From NCBI GenBank assembly GCA_012931725.1, contig CM022946.1, positions 72,592,269 through 72,656,268 on the forward strand: a DNA stretch of 64,000 nt, in the 5' to 3' direction. The translations under genes were made by a program, and so were the position numbers. The stretch is from Litsea cubeba (Eukaryota > Streptophyta > Magnoliopsida > Laurales > Lauraceae). Positions within the stretch are counted from its first letter, which is position 1. Every line of letters begins with the position of its first letter. This document shows positions 11,695-20,170 of this stretch, one piece after another. A model generated the notes under the pieces. The model saw nothing but the letters and a program-made list of their open reading frames with translations. It searched no databases and was not told the origin of the DNA.

Positions 11695-12380
11695 CCGTTA
11701 GAAGCTGAAACTGGGTCAAACGATGTCGGAATGACCTAAAATTTGGTGTGAAGCCTCCTGAGCAACAAATAAGACAAACCATAGGCTTTTGTTTGAGTTT
11801 TAAAGCCGTTTGGGGTCCTATCACCAGTAGACTTGCTTTTGTCGCGATGAAGATGTCGCGGTTTGATGTGCGGTCAACCGATGTCCGATTGACTTGAAAT
11901 TTGACAGGGAACCTATTGGAGTCATTTTAAGATGATCCATAGGGCTCTGTCTTGGAAACCGTAGTCCCGGGGAGCTTTGCTGCCGAGAGGCCTGATTTGG
12001 CTTCCGAGCGTCAAACTATGGTCAAATGTTGTCCAAATGACCTGAAATTTGACGTGTACCCCTTTATAAGAATTTTGAAGCCGTCCATGCGCTCTATCTG
12101 ATGAGTGATGGTCTCGGTGGTTCTCGCCGCCGAGAGGCTTGATTTAGCTGCTCGAGGGTTGATGTAGGGTCAAACGTTGTCGGTTTGACTCGGAACTTGG
12201 CATGGAGCCTTTTGGATGTATTTGGAGGCCATCCATCGGCTCTGATCAAAGATTTGGTGTCTCCGATGCTTTCGCCGCCGGGAGCTCCTTTTCGGATGCC
12301 AGAGAAACGAAGTTAGGCCAAATGATTTTGAAATGGCCTGAAACTTCTTGTGTACTTCTCTTTTAGCTGTCTTGAAGAAT
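11695..12380 (-). repeat. Degenerate ~145-bp tandem repeats inside the E1 LTR
   Basis: Four to five diverged units share the pattern GGTCAAACG-TGTC, then TGACCTGAAATTTG, then CATCGGCTCT-like and GCCGCCGAGAGGC-like blocks. Anchor positions are near 11715, 11870, 12015, 12168 and 12315. Divergence between units is high, so the array is old. Confidence 0.7.
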
Positions 12381-12508
12381 CTTGCAGTTTTTATTTGATT
12401 CTGCAAGATTTGATTTTTTGAAAGTAGCATTGCCTATTTATGACAGGTTGCGACTTCATGTAGCTCTTTCGATCTTGAAGAGGCAAAGTGACATTTTTGG
12501 TGTCAACA

Positions 12509-13219
12509 CCGTCCATCGAGACCTTTGATGGAAGAAAAGATCCATTGGACCACCTGGAGACGTATAAAACCAAAATGCAGCTGCATAATATCCCTGACGA
12601 AATTATGTTTAGGGCATTCCCAACCACACTGAAGGGTTCCGCCCGGTAGTGGTTTGCCAATCTCGCCCCTACCTCCATCGCCACCTTTGCGGAATTGAGC
12701 AAGTCCTTCGTGTCACATTTCATCGGAGGATGCCGCCACCAGAAGCCTGCCACACACCTGCTCAGCATAAAGCAGGATACAAATGAAAGCCTCAGGAGTT
12801 ACCTCACTCGTTTTAACGAGGTGGTACTTCAAATTGAAGAGCCTGACGACAAGGTGTCCATGACAGCCTTCCTCGGAGGTCTCCGTTCATCGAGATTCCA
12901 TTTCTCAGTGATGAAACGCCCGCCAAAAAGCATGCCGGAGCTACTAATAAAGGTTCAGAAGTATATAAATGCTGAAGATACCACAAGGGCCAGGCTAGGG
13001 GAGTCCTCCAGAGCTGTCGACAACGGGAAGGGGAGAGACAGAGAGGAAAGAAAGGATAGTAGCAACAAGCGAAGCGGGACAGAGAGGCTACCTGTCAGAG
13101 ACCAACTCGGTCCTGCTCCGCAGAGAGACAGACAAGCATTCACTCCTCGCGATGTAGTGGTTGAACACATTGCCAGGGAACGCGGAACTGTTGAAAATGA
13201 ATTACCAGTAATACCGTAA
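12509..13219 (+). pseudogene. gag fragment of Tat element G
   Basis: One frame runs from the E1 boundary to a stop at 13217-13219, interrupted by TAG at 12647-12649 where related Gags read R-x-WF. Visible Gag landmarks are FDGRKDPLDHLETYK, the WFANLAP site, SFVSHFIGGCR, ESLRSYLTRFNEVV and FLGGLRSSRFHFSV. This is the Retrotrans_gag core of Tat-type elements, the particle protein. After codon ~165 the sequence turns Arg/Glu-rich and ends without the expected C/H knuckle, so the C-terminus is deleted. The stop is compatible with CAG to TAG decay. Confidence 0.85.
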
Positions 13220-13540
13220 GAGAGTCAAAGTAGTGAGGCTTTGGGGGCTTGATTTTTTCAACTTTGTTAATGTTGTGTAAAACTAAACAATGGATTAATA
13301 AAATCACTTTTTTTTATCAGTGCTACAAATTGTTTAAAAAAAAAAGAGTCCCCTGCCCTCTAATCACTCTGAAAGTTGTCCTCGGCATCACCATAGACAT
13401 CATCAGAGCTGCCACTACAATCATCAAGCGCCTCAGTCGGCATGAAGCCTAAGAGGGCAATATCTGGGAAAGCAGTTCTCTCATGTACCGCCCCAGTCAC
13501 TGTCTCCACAGCGGTCTCTCTGAGCATCACCCTCTCACGA
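13220..13540. other. Spacer with no gene
   Basis: AT-rich start (13249-13350) then mixed sequence. The frame at 13249-13452 shows no domain and seems fortuitous. It probably belongs to the 3' untranslated part of G. Confidence 0.6.
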
Positions 13541-13890
13541 GTCTGTACAAGCTCAGCTTCATTGAGCGAAGCCCTCTCGTGGGTCTTCAGAAGCTCACCT
13601 CACTAAGCGAAGCCCTCTCGTGGGTCTTCAGAAGCTCACCTCACTGAGCGAAGCCCTCTCGCGGGTCTTCAGAAGCTCAGTGAGCCCTCTCGCAGGTCTT
13701 CAGAAGCTCAGCCTCACTGAGCGAAGCCCTCTCAAGGTCCTTCACAAGCTCAGCCTCTGCCTTGGCTGGCCGCCCTCTCTTAGGCTACTAAGAGTTCGGT
13801 CTCAAGCCTGGTCGCCCTCTCGCGGGCCGCGGAAAGATCAGCCTCAGAAGCCCTTCCAACTAGCGCAGCCCTCTCCTCAGCCTGAGAAGC
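13540..13890 (-). repeat. ~40-bp tandem repeats, likely remnant of an antisense coiled-coil ORF
   Basis: The unit AGCGAAGCCCTCTC-G-GGGTCTTCAGAAGCTCA recurs about six times with period ~40 and some shortened units. Read on the minus strand it gives Glu/Arg/Ala/Leu-rich stretches of the ERA-S-E-EL type, a coiled-coil pattern. Tat elements often carry an antisense additional ORF with such a C-terminal coiled coil near the 3' LTR, which fits this position. No intact frame remains. Confidence 0.55.
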
Positions 13891-13984
13891 TCTCTCATTT
13901 CTTCTTCTAGGATGACCCATCAGAAGTTACCGAGTGGCAGAGTCTTGGAATTTACATATGCTAAGGGATATATCATGCGCTACG

Positions 13985-14535
13985 CAGAGGGGGTCCGGGG
14001 GTGTCCCTCGGGCGCCCAAAGGCCTCTCCATGCCCCAGACTTCCCCGGGCCTCTCCACTCCCCGGGCGCCCAAGTCCCTCGGGCGCCCAAGGGGCCTCTC
14101 CACTCCCCGGGCGCCTAAGTCCCTCGGGCGCCCAAGGGCCTCTCCACGCCCCGGAACTCCCCGGGCGCCCAAGGGATTTCCCTCGGGCGTGCCCAGGTCG
14201 CCCAGACTTCCCCGGGCGCCCAAACTCCCCCCGGCGCCCAGGGGCTTCACTCCCCGGGCGCCCAAGTCCCTCGGCGCCCAAAGCATCAACCCTCGGGCGC
14301 CCAGGGGCCTTTCCCTCGGGCGCCCAAAGCCTCCTTCGGACGCCCAGGCCATCTTTCCCCGGGCGCCCAGGGGGCCCAGCACATCACTCCCCGGGCGCCC
14401 AGGAACTTATCCCCCGGGCGCCCAGCCCAAGTCCCCCGGCGCCCAAGGTCTATCCCCTCGGGCGCCCAAACCATGTCGCCCAGGATAACTCCCTCGGGCG
14501 CCCAGACCTTCTCTCCCTGGGCGCCCAGGCTTCTA
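13985..14535. repeat. GC-rich minisatellite built on CGGGCGCCCA
   Basis: About 25 copies of the self-complementary core GGGCGCCC, usually as CTCGGGCGCCCAAG or CCCCGGGCGCCCAG, are separated by short C/T-rich spacers. Spacing varies from ~15 to ~45 bp. All frames look open on both strands because of composition; the predicted Pro/Arg/Gly-rich peptides have no sign of selection. The other copy (40850-41365) is shorter by about one unit. Confidence 0.9.
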
Positions 14536-14667
14536 CGGTTCCGATGCTCGCCCAGACCTGGATTAAAACCGGAAAAGAGGAAAAAGATTTTGGAGGGAGA
14601 AGAGACCTGAATCTACCAATGCCCCCCTTTCAAAAAATTATTTGGGCACGGGGCATTGAGGGGCAAA

Positions 14668-15134
14668 TGATGAGTCAGGCCCAAATGACCCAACCCATGA
14701 GGATGAAGCTTAGGTCCAAGCCCACGAAGAGACCAAGTCAGGGCAACCACGTTGCTTCAGAAGCAGTCTCCCTCCTACCAGGTCCTGCGGAGGAATATCT
14801 CACCTGCCTCGTCCAGCGCGAGGGCAGTTCGAGGGCTCCAAGGACGAACGTTGCTGAAGAGTCGTCCCCATCTCTTAGGGGAGGACTATAAATCGAGAAG
14901 CCCCACCAGCACTTGAGGAGGATGGATCTCTCTCTATTCACTTCGACTCTTGTATTCCTCTAGTTTGTAATAATCATTGAGGAAGTAAAACACCACATGC
15001 AATCTCTGCCTTTCTGCAGTGGACGTAGGTCATCTTGACCGAACCACTATAATCCTTTCTCTCTCTTCTTTAATTATTGCATTTACTGCATTTATTACTT
15101 GACCGGTGGTGTCCGAAACCCTATTTTCGCATCA
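14668..15134 (+). mobile_element. LTR of Tat element G (~467 bp)
   Basis: A purine-rich tract (ATTGAGGGGCAAA, 14655-14667) precedes TGATGAGTCAGG, and the LTR ends ...TTTTCGCATCA at 15134, giving TG...CA ends. A TATA box TATAAAT is at 14887-14893. The position after gag and 3' repeats marks it as the 3' LTR. The right end could be 15137, as the CATCATCA run leaves 3 bp ambiguous. No PBS follows. Confidence 0.65.
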
Positions 15135-15356
15135 TCAGTAGTCATCATTTATATAATCTGCAAGAACCCGTTTGCATTTTTAATTAAATTGGTACATTTT
15201 TTTTTTGCATAAATAAATTGGTACAGTTATGAGGCACTGTTGAAGTTGCAAAATCTGCCTCAAAATTTATATATATCAAAATCCTCTGCATGAGAGAGAG
15301 AGAGAGAGATCCCAAAATATGCTCTCCCAGCCAATAAGGTAGGGTCAAATTGTCAC
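15135..15356. other. AT-rich spacer with GA microsatellite, no gene
   Basis: Holds poly-T and a (GA)n run at 15292-15309. No gene or repeat family is recognised. Confidence 0.6.
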
Positions 15357-15590
15357 CTTTTGTCTGCATTAGAATGCATAGGAATTGAACATGTAGGGTG
15401 GTTAAAAATAAAGATTAAAGCTGTATTTTTAAAAATGAACATCAAATAACATATTCTTTTAGGGATCTAGAATAAAAAAGAAGAAGATGTTATTTAATGT
15501 TTCTTCCTTGTAAATTCGCCTTTGATTTTCATTTTTAACCACCCTATGTATTCAATTTCTATGTATTTTAATGCAAACAAATAGGGTCTA
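15357..15590. mobile_element. Hairpin MITE (~234 bp), copy A
   Basis: The left arm (15357-15460) and right arm (15479-15590) are imperfect inverted repeats over almost their whole length. TGCATTAGAATGCATAGGAA faces the complement of TGCATTAAAATACATAGAAA, GTAGGGTGGTTAAAAAT matches both, and CATCAAATAACAT faces CATTAAATAACAT. The loop is only ~18 bp (15461-15478). TIR-only structure without coding fits a MITE; a TSD was not resolved. The first array junction falls at the loop/right-arm boundary. Confidence 0.75.
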
Positions 15591-16318
15591 AAACAAAAAA
15601 GAATAAGCTAATTCCTCATGTTTAGATTCCCTGAAAGAAAGCTCTTGGCCAGGTTAGTATCCTCTTTTTCTATCTTGCCATATTTTATTACTTTCATTTT
15701 TCACTTCTCAGATGTCTGATTGAGAGACTAGAAAGCCCATTTCAACCCATCTTTAAGTTTATTTTTTAAGGCAACCCATCTCTAGTTTGAGACTCTTACA
15801 AGTAGTTTTTCCATAAGAAGTTGATGTGGGCAAAATCACATGATATTTAATTAATTAATTAACTAATATGAGAGTCGTGATTTGATTATTTTCAAGTAAA
15901 ATTATGTGGGCATTTCCATGATCCAGTATTATGAAAAGGGATGCAAATATGCATATTAAGGACTGGTCATGATTAGGAGCTCGGGCACTGTAATGTGCCA
16001 TCTACATGCATTTATTGACAGTGCACCGTCTCTGTTTAGCTTCAGTTCCATGTTGACCAGATCTAAAGGAAACGTGGTTGGTGAGGGTTTTTTTAGACAA
16101 GTTTTGGACCCTATTGAAGACACTACCGCACATACCCGCCCGGGTTGCACATCCGACCCGATGAGATTGCTCTCGAGTCTTGACCTTCATTCATGGCTAA
16201 AAGCCAAGGATAAGGAGCACAATATTGGACCTAGGCTATCACAGATTCATATTAAGACCTTGACCTAGGATTGAGGAGGACCCAATTGCATGTTTAGTCT
16301 GGGCAAGATTCTTAGCCA
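15591..16318. other. Intergenic stretch of unit A, no gene recognised
   Basis: Mixed AT-rich sequence with an ATTAATTAATTAA run (15848-15861). The frames 15969-16268 (+) and 15956-16150 (-) recur identically in copies B and C but show no known domain. It corresponds to 32271-33000 and 42414-43144. Confidence 0.6.
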
Positions 16319-16323
16319 GTGAG
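16319..16323. other. Left target site duplication of E2 (GTGAG)
   Basis: GTGAG before the 5' LTR matches GTGAG after the 3' LTR (22859-22863). The empty site is preserved in copies B (CCAGTGAGCTTT near 33000) and C (near 43144). Confidence 0.97.
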
Positions 16324-17268
16324 TGTGTGGGGAGATTTCCAGAACCACAGGATTAAGCTAATCACGGCCGTCAGATGAGACTAAGCATTCCCACGTGCCA
16401 TCCGCGTGCCATCCACGTGGCACCAATCTCACCCCGGCTACCAGGACAGGAGGTCCGACCGAAGTCAGGCAGCTCCGAGCCCTTAACGCCGAACTGGCCC
16501 CCCTCGGTGCGTCGTCTCGGCAGGGAGCTCCACCTCGGCTAGGCCACCCCGGATGCCATCTCGGCAGAAAGCTCCACCTCGGCTGAAGAAGCCGGGACGG
16601 AAGCCGAAACCAGAAAGGGTCTCCACTCACGCCCCTCATCCCCCACGTCACCAGGCACGTGGAGGGATGGGGGCACGAGCCAGTGGGACAGATGCGACAT
16701 CCAGCCACTCACAATCTTCACCAGATCCCTGACAGGGCGGCGTCCAGCGGCTGAGGCCACATCAGGGCAGGGCCCGAGGGCGGATCCGCTGGTACCCCCT
16801 ACCGCCAAAGGCGCCCAACACGACCTGGCCCAACAAGACGTGCATTAAATGAGATGCGGGCTGACCCGACGGGCATTTAATGCATAGTGGGCTGGATTGG
16901 ACCACAATTAATGCAATGTGGGCTGATCGTGACTTCCCAGTCCAATCATGGGACCCACACCACAATATCTCCCAAAGATACGTTCCACGCTCTATAAATA
17001 GAGGCTCATACCACCATCAAAGGTACGCCCATTTTCCATTCACAGAGCCCTTACTCTGTCTTTCTTCTCCCTCTCCTTCCATTGTTCCAGTTCCCATACT
17101 GACTTTGGCATCGGAGAGCCTTGCGCCGCTCAGGCCAGGGTCCTCTGACCGTTTGCTACTCTCTTTCAGGCTTTCGGACGGCATCCAGACATTCCAGACA
17201 CCATCATCTTCCCGGATAAGTCCTGTAAGGCACCCTCTTATTGTGGGTCATAATTTTCTGCACCTACA
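16324..17268 (+). mobile_element. 5' LTR of E2
   Basis: Starts TGTGTGGGGAG and ends TGCACCTACA. It differs from the 3' LTR by A/G in CAGCTCCRGGCCC-like context (near 16479) and by one missing G in the GACAGGG run (near 16737). TATA box at 16993. Confidence 0.97.
16993..17000 (+). promoter_or_regulatory. TATA box of E2 5' LTR
   Basis: CTCTATAAATAGAGG, a strong plant TATA box inside a short palindrome, ~275 bp before the LTR end. The same box is at 22583-22590 in the 3' LTR. Confidence 0.8.
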
Positions 17269-17286
17269 ATTGGCGCCGTCTGTGGG
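17269..17286 (+). other. Primer binding site of E2
   Basis: ATTGGCGCCGTCTGTGGG abuts the LTR end. The same sequence follows the E3 5' LTR, so both use the same tRNA primer. This motif is common in plant Tat elements. Confidence 0.85.
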
Positions 17287-17363
17287 AAAGCAATATCCCA
17301 GCCTCCCCAACCTTCTCCAAATCCTTCCAAACAATCTTTCTTAACCTCATCTTCTCAGAAGCC

Positions 17364-19128
17364 ATGCCTCCGAAAGCTAAGAAGGGTGTAGAATCGTCGA
17401 GAGCAGCACTCGGGCTGCTACCACCGCCAGCGGACGTCCCTCCTCAGGGACGGTCCCGAACGATCCAAGGCACATCCGCAGGCGAGGGTCGCCTGGGCTC
17501 CCAACTCTTTGTCGAGATCCCATTCCAGGAGGGAGTCGAGGCCTCGCTCTCAGCGGACGAAGTCGCGCCACCCGGACGCAGTAAGCGTCAGCATAAGCGT
17601 CCCCGGAAGGACAAAGCCGTGGCCGTAGGAGAAACGCGCCACGCTCAACCCCCTGGAGAGGTTCCTGAAGCTGCCCTCCTCCAGAAGCAACTCCAGAAGC
17701 AAGAACGGATGATTCGCGAGCTCCAGCAGCAGCTGAAGGCAGTGCAAACTGCCTCCTTGAGGGAGGTCTTTGAGCCTCAAGGGAAAAAGAAGGACGCTCC
17801 CAGCAGGGCAGCCCAGCCTCCTCGTGAGGAACTCAGACATCATCTGGACCAGAAACGGAGCCAGATCCGTGACGAAGGCTCGAGCAACAGCCGAAGTCAC
17901 CACAGCCGCGACGGCCGAACTCGTAGCCGTCGTAGCCCAAACCATCCCAAGCGGAAGACCCGAGCTCAGACTCCAGAAAAGGACGACGAGCAAGAGCGAT
18001 TTGACAAACGTGTCAGATTGGCTCTCCAGCGCAACTTAGACATGCGGGATCAGAAGCAGCTCTGTGGTCACACTGATCTCGGGGGCTCTCCCTTCACAAA
18101 AGAGATTGAGCACACCCCCTTGCCCAAGAAGTTCTCCGTCCCGCGGTTCGTCCCCTATGACGGACTGTCCGACCCATCTGCACACCTCCGACACTTCTCC
18201 CAGAAGATGTCCATCTGGGGAAACGAGGGTCACCTGAACTGCAAAATCTTCTCCTCCAGTTTGGGTGACCTCCCCCTGAAGTGGTTCTGCTCCCTCCCGG
18301 AGCAGTCGGTTTCCAGTTGGAAGGAGCTCCAGCTCTCCTTCCTGAAGAAGTTCCAAGCCTACACCGTCGTCCCCAAGAAGGAAGGGGACCTCATCGCCCT
18401 GAGAATGAAGCAGGGCGAAACTCTCGCCAAGTTCACCCACCGATTCTGGGCGGTCTACAGCCAGATCGAGGGCGCGAGGGAGGGGATAGCCATCTACGCC
18501 TTCCAGCATGCCCTGATCCCTGGCACCGACTTGCGAAAGGACTTGGCCGGGGACACCCCAGAATCCATGTCAGAATTGATATCCCGGGTGAAAGCGCTTT
18601 ATCGCCCGGGAGGAAGACGAGATCCGAGCTAAGGATCAGGACGGGCATCCGGAGCCCGAACAGAAGAATAGCCAGCCTCGGCAGAAAGGCGGGAGGCCCT
18701 CCCAGGAGCAGGAGCCCAAGCAGGCTTGGTTCTCCAGTTCGGCGAAGCCTGCGTCGTCCAGGTCTGGGGGCACCTTGCAGCCCGGACCTCCCACCAGCGC
18801 CAGTCAGGGCGTCAACGTCGTCTTCAAGGAGCCGATCTACCGCATCCTGACCAAGATCAGGTCCAAGCCGTTCTTCAAGTACCCTCCGCCCATGCAGAAT
18901 GAGCCCACCTCAGGCGCCCGAAGCAAGCTCTACTGCTCCTTCCATAGGGGCAATGGGCACAGGACCGAAGACTGCAACTCTCTGCAGTGGTATCTGGAGA
19001 AGCTGGCCGAAGAGGGCCACATTCCAGAGTTCGTTGAGGCAGTAGATGCTGGCGGCAGCGAGGGCCGAGTTCACCAGAACGCAGCCCAGATTCCAGACAA
19101 CGAGGATTCGGAGAAGATCATTACGTGA
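17364..19128 (+). pseudogene. gag of E2, frameshifted near 18608
   Basis: The chosen ATG gives MPPKAKKGVESS; an upstream ATG at 17241 lies just before the LTR end and is unlikely. Landmarks: Gln/Leu-rich coiled coil LLQKQLQKQERMIRELQQQL (~110-130), Arg/Ser-rich basic stretch (~170-215), Retrotrans_gag core with VPRFVPYDGLSDPSAHLRHF, IFSSSLGDLPLKWFCSLP and FTHRFWAVYSQIEG. The frame ends at 18632 after a +1 slip near 18608. In the next frame (to 19128) Gag resumes as an Arg/Glu/Gln-rich linker and ends with the C/H knuckle YCSFHRGNGHRTEDC. Gag forms the particle; a knuckle binds RNA. The 1-nt G change lies in a CCCGGGAGG run, so a sequencing error is possible and the gene may be intact. No protease follows. 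Confidence 0.88.
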
Positions 19129-19261
19129 TCCATCTGGCGTCCTCTGTATCCATCTGTATCCCAAGAAATTCAATTTCTAAAAGATGTAATGAATCTCTGA
19201 ATCAATGGAAATGGCGTTCGCCCCCGTCATCAATCTGTCACCTTTCTGGTCGACTCCGGCA
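19129..19261. other. Spacer after E2 gag, no gene
   Basis: The pol region expected here in an autonomous element is missing; sequence goes straight into the tandem array. Confidence 0.6.
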
Positions 19262-19880
19262 GCACAGGCTCTACGCCCTGGAAACGGCATAGAAGAGTTC
19301 TTACACTCAGCCTTTCCTAAAGCCCCCGTGTCTTGGACACACAGGCTCTACGCCCTGGAAACGGCATGGAAGAGTTCCTACACTCAGCCTTTCCTAAAGC
19401 CCCCGTGTCTTGGACACACTTGGGCTCTACGCCCTGGAAACGGCATAGAAGAGTTCTTACACTCAGCCTTTCCTAAAGCCCCCGTGTCTTGGACACACAG
19501 GCTCTACGCCCTGGAAACGGCATAGAAGAGTTCTTACACTCAGCCTTTCCTAAAGCCCCCGTGTCTTGGACACACAGGCTCTACGCCCTGGAAACGGCAT
19601 AGAAGAGTTCTTACACTCAGCCTTTCCTAAAGCCCCCGTGTCTTGGACACACAGGCTCTACGCCCTGGAAACGGCATGGAAGAGTTCCTACACTCAGCCT
19701 TTCCTAAAGCCCCCGTGTCTTGGACACACTTGGGCTCTACGCCCTGGAAACGGCATGGAAGAGTTCCTACACTCAGCCTTTCCTAAAGCCCCGTGTCTTG
19801 GACACAATCGAGGCTCTACGCCTTGGAAATGGCCTGCAGTTCCTACACTCAGCCGTTTCCTAAAGTCTGGGTTCATAAAC
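19262..19880 (+). repeat. 77-79-bp tandem array of E2 (eight units)
   Basis: GCTCTACGCCCTGGAAACGG recurs at about 19268, 19345, 19424, 19501, 19578, 19655 and 19734, with a diverged eighth unit at 19812. Periods are 77, 79, 77, 77, 77, 79, 78. The 79-bp units carry an extra TT in CACACTTGGGCTC, recurring every fourth unit, so a four-unit block was itself duplicated. Open frames across it are compositional. Confidence 0.92.
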
Positions 19881-20170
19881 CCCTCACAACGGCAGTTCGG
19901 CCAAGGACAGTTTCCTAAAGTCCGGGTTCATACACCCCTCAGAAGGCCATAGCCGCACTCTCGCCTAGCCGAGTCCAGCGGAACGATGGATCTACCCGGC
20001 GCAAGGCAATTCGGCCAAGGTATGGATCCACCTCGGCGCAAGGCCAGCCATTTCGGCCAAAGCCAATCTTCAAAAAATAGGAGCTGTGCCATCACTCAAA
20101 CGCAGAAAAGCAGCACAAAAACGTGTTCCAGAACAGTGCAAGGAAAAAAGACAAATAAAGAGCAGCCCGG
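19881..20170. other. E2 3' region homologous to E3, no gene
   Basis: Contains TTCGGCCAAGG and CCTAGCCGAGTCCAGCGGAA blocks that recur in E3 at 56960-57170. No gene recognised. Confidence 0.6.

Larger units (their letters stand above)
3427..12508 (-). mobile_element. E1: Tat/Ogre-like Ty3/gypsy element, 5' part, minus strand
   Basis: On the minus strand the order is 5' LTR (12508 to 9955), PBS, leader with tandem repeats, a long gag-protease frame, then truncation at the TRIM-like LTR (3426). RT, RNase H, integrase and the 3' LTR are missing from the window. A long N-terminal extension before Gag, an acidic linker before the protease, leader tandem repeats and a long LTR beginning TGTTGACACC all fit the Ogre/Tat lineage. 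In-frame stops show it is dead. The 3' truncation may reflect the TRIM and chromovirus insertions rather than deletion. Confidence 0.75.
9955..12508 (-). mobile_element. 5' LTR of E1 (about 2.55 kb)
   Basis: Read on the minus strand the LTR begins TGTTGACACCAAAAATGTC at 12508 and ends ...GGTCCATCA at 9955, giving TG...CA ends. A TATA box CCTATAAATAGG is at 10776-10787. The LTR holds a run of 16 G (10618-10633), a short ~19-bp repeat built on GGCGTTTATAGCCGATTTT (10205-10285) and a degenerate tandem array (11695-12380). The small frames inside show no known domain. The right boundary is firm because sequence beyond 12508 continues a gag frame of another element; the left boundary is inferred from the PBS. 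Confidence 0.65.
12509..15134 (+). mobile_element. G: decayed Tat-lineage gypsy element, 3' part
   Basis: Plus-strand order is gag fragment, spacer, 40-bp repeats, GC-rich minisatellite, PPT and LTR. The 5' end is cut by the E1 LTR at 12508. Protease, RT and integrase are absent, so it was deleted or was a non-autonomous form. A second copy lacking the first 447 bp lies at 39801-41956. Confidence 0.75.

Noticed and set aside
13934..14891. Long Pro/Arg/Gly-rich frames on both strands over the GC minisatellite (also 40778-41713)
   Set aside because: Several frames are open at once because of repeat composition; peptides are pure repeat, with no start context or domain.
15956..16268. Two overlapping frames conserved in all three copies
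   Set aside because: Conservation reflects recent duplication, not selection; no domain on either strand.
16358..16808. Minus-strand frames inside E2 LTRs (also at 21947-22352)
   Set aside because: They lie in U3 of the LTR and are repeated only because the LTR is.
19205..19952. Frames with repeated peptide units in the E2 array
   Set aside because: They follow the 77-79-bp repeat; period 77 shifts frame and no domain is visible, so not a repeat protein.
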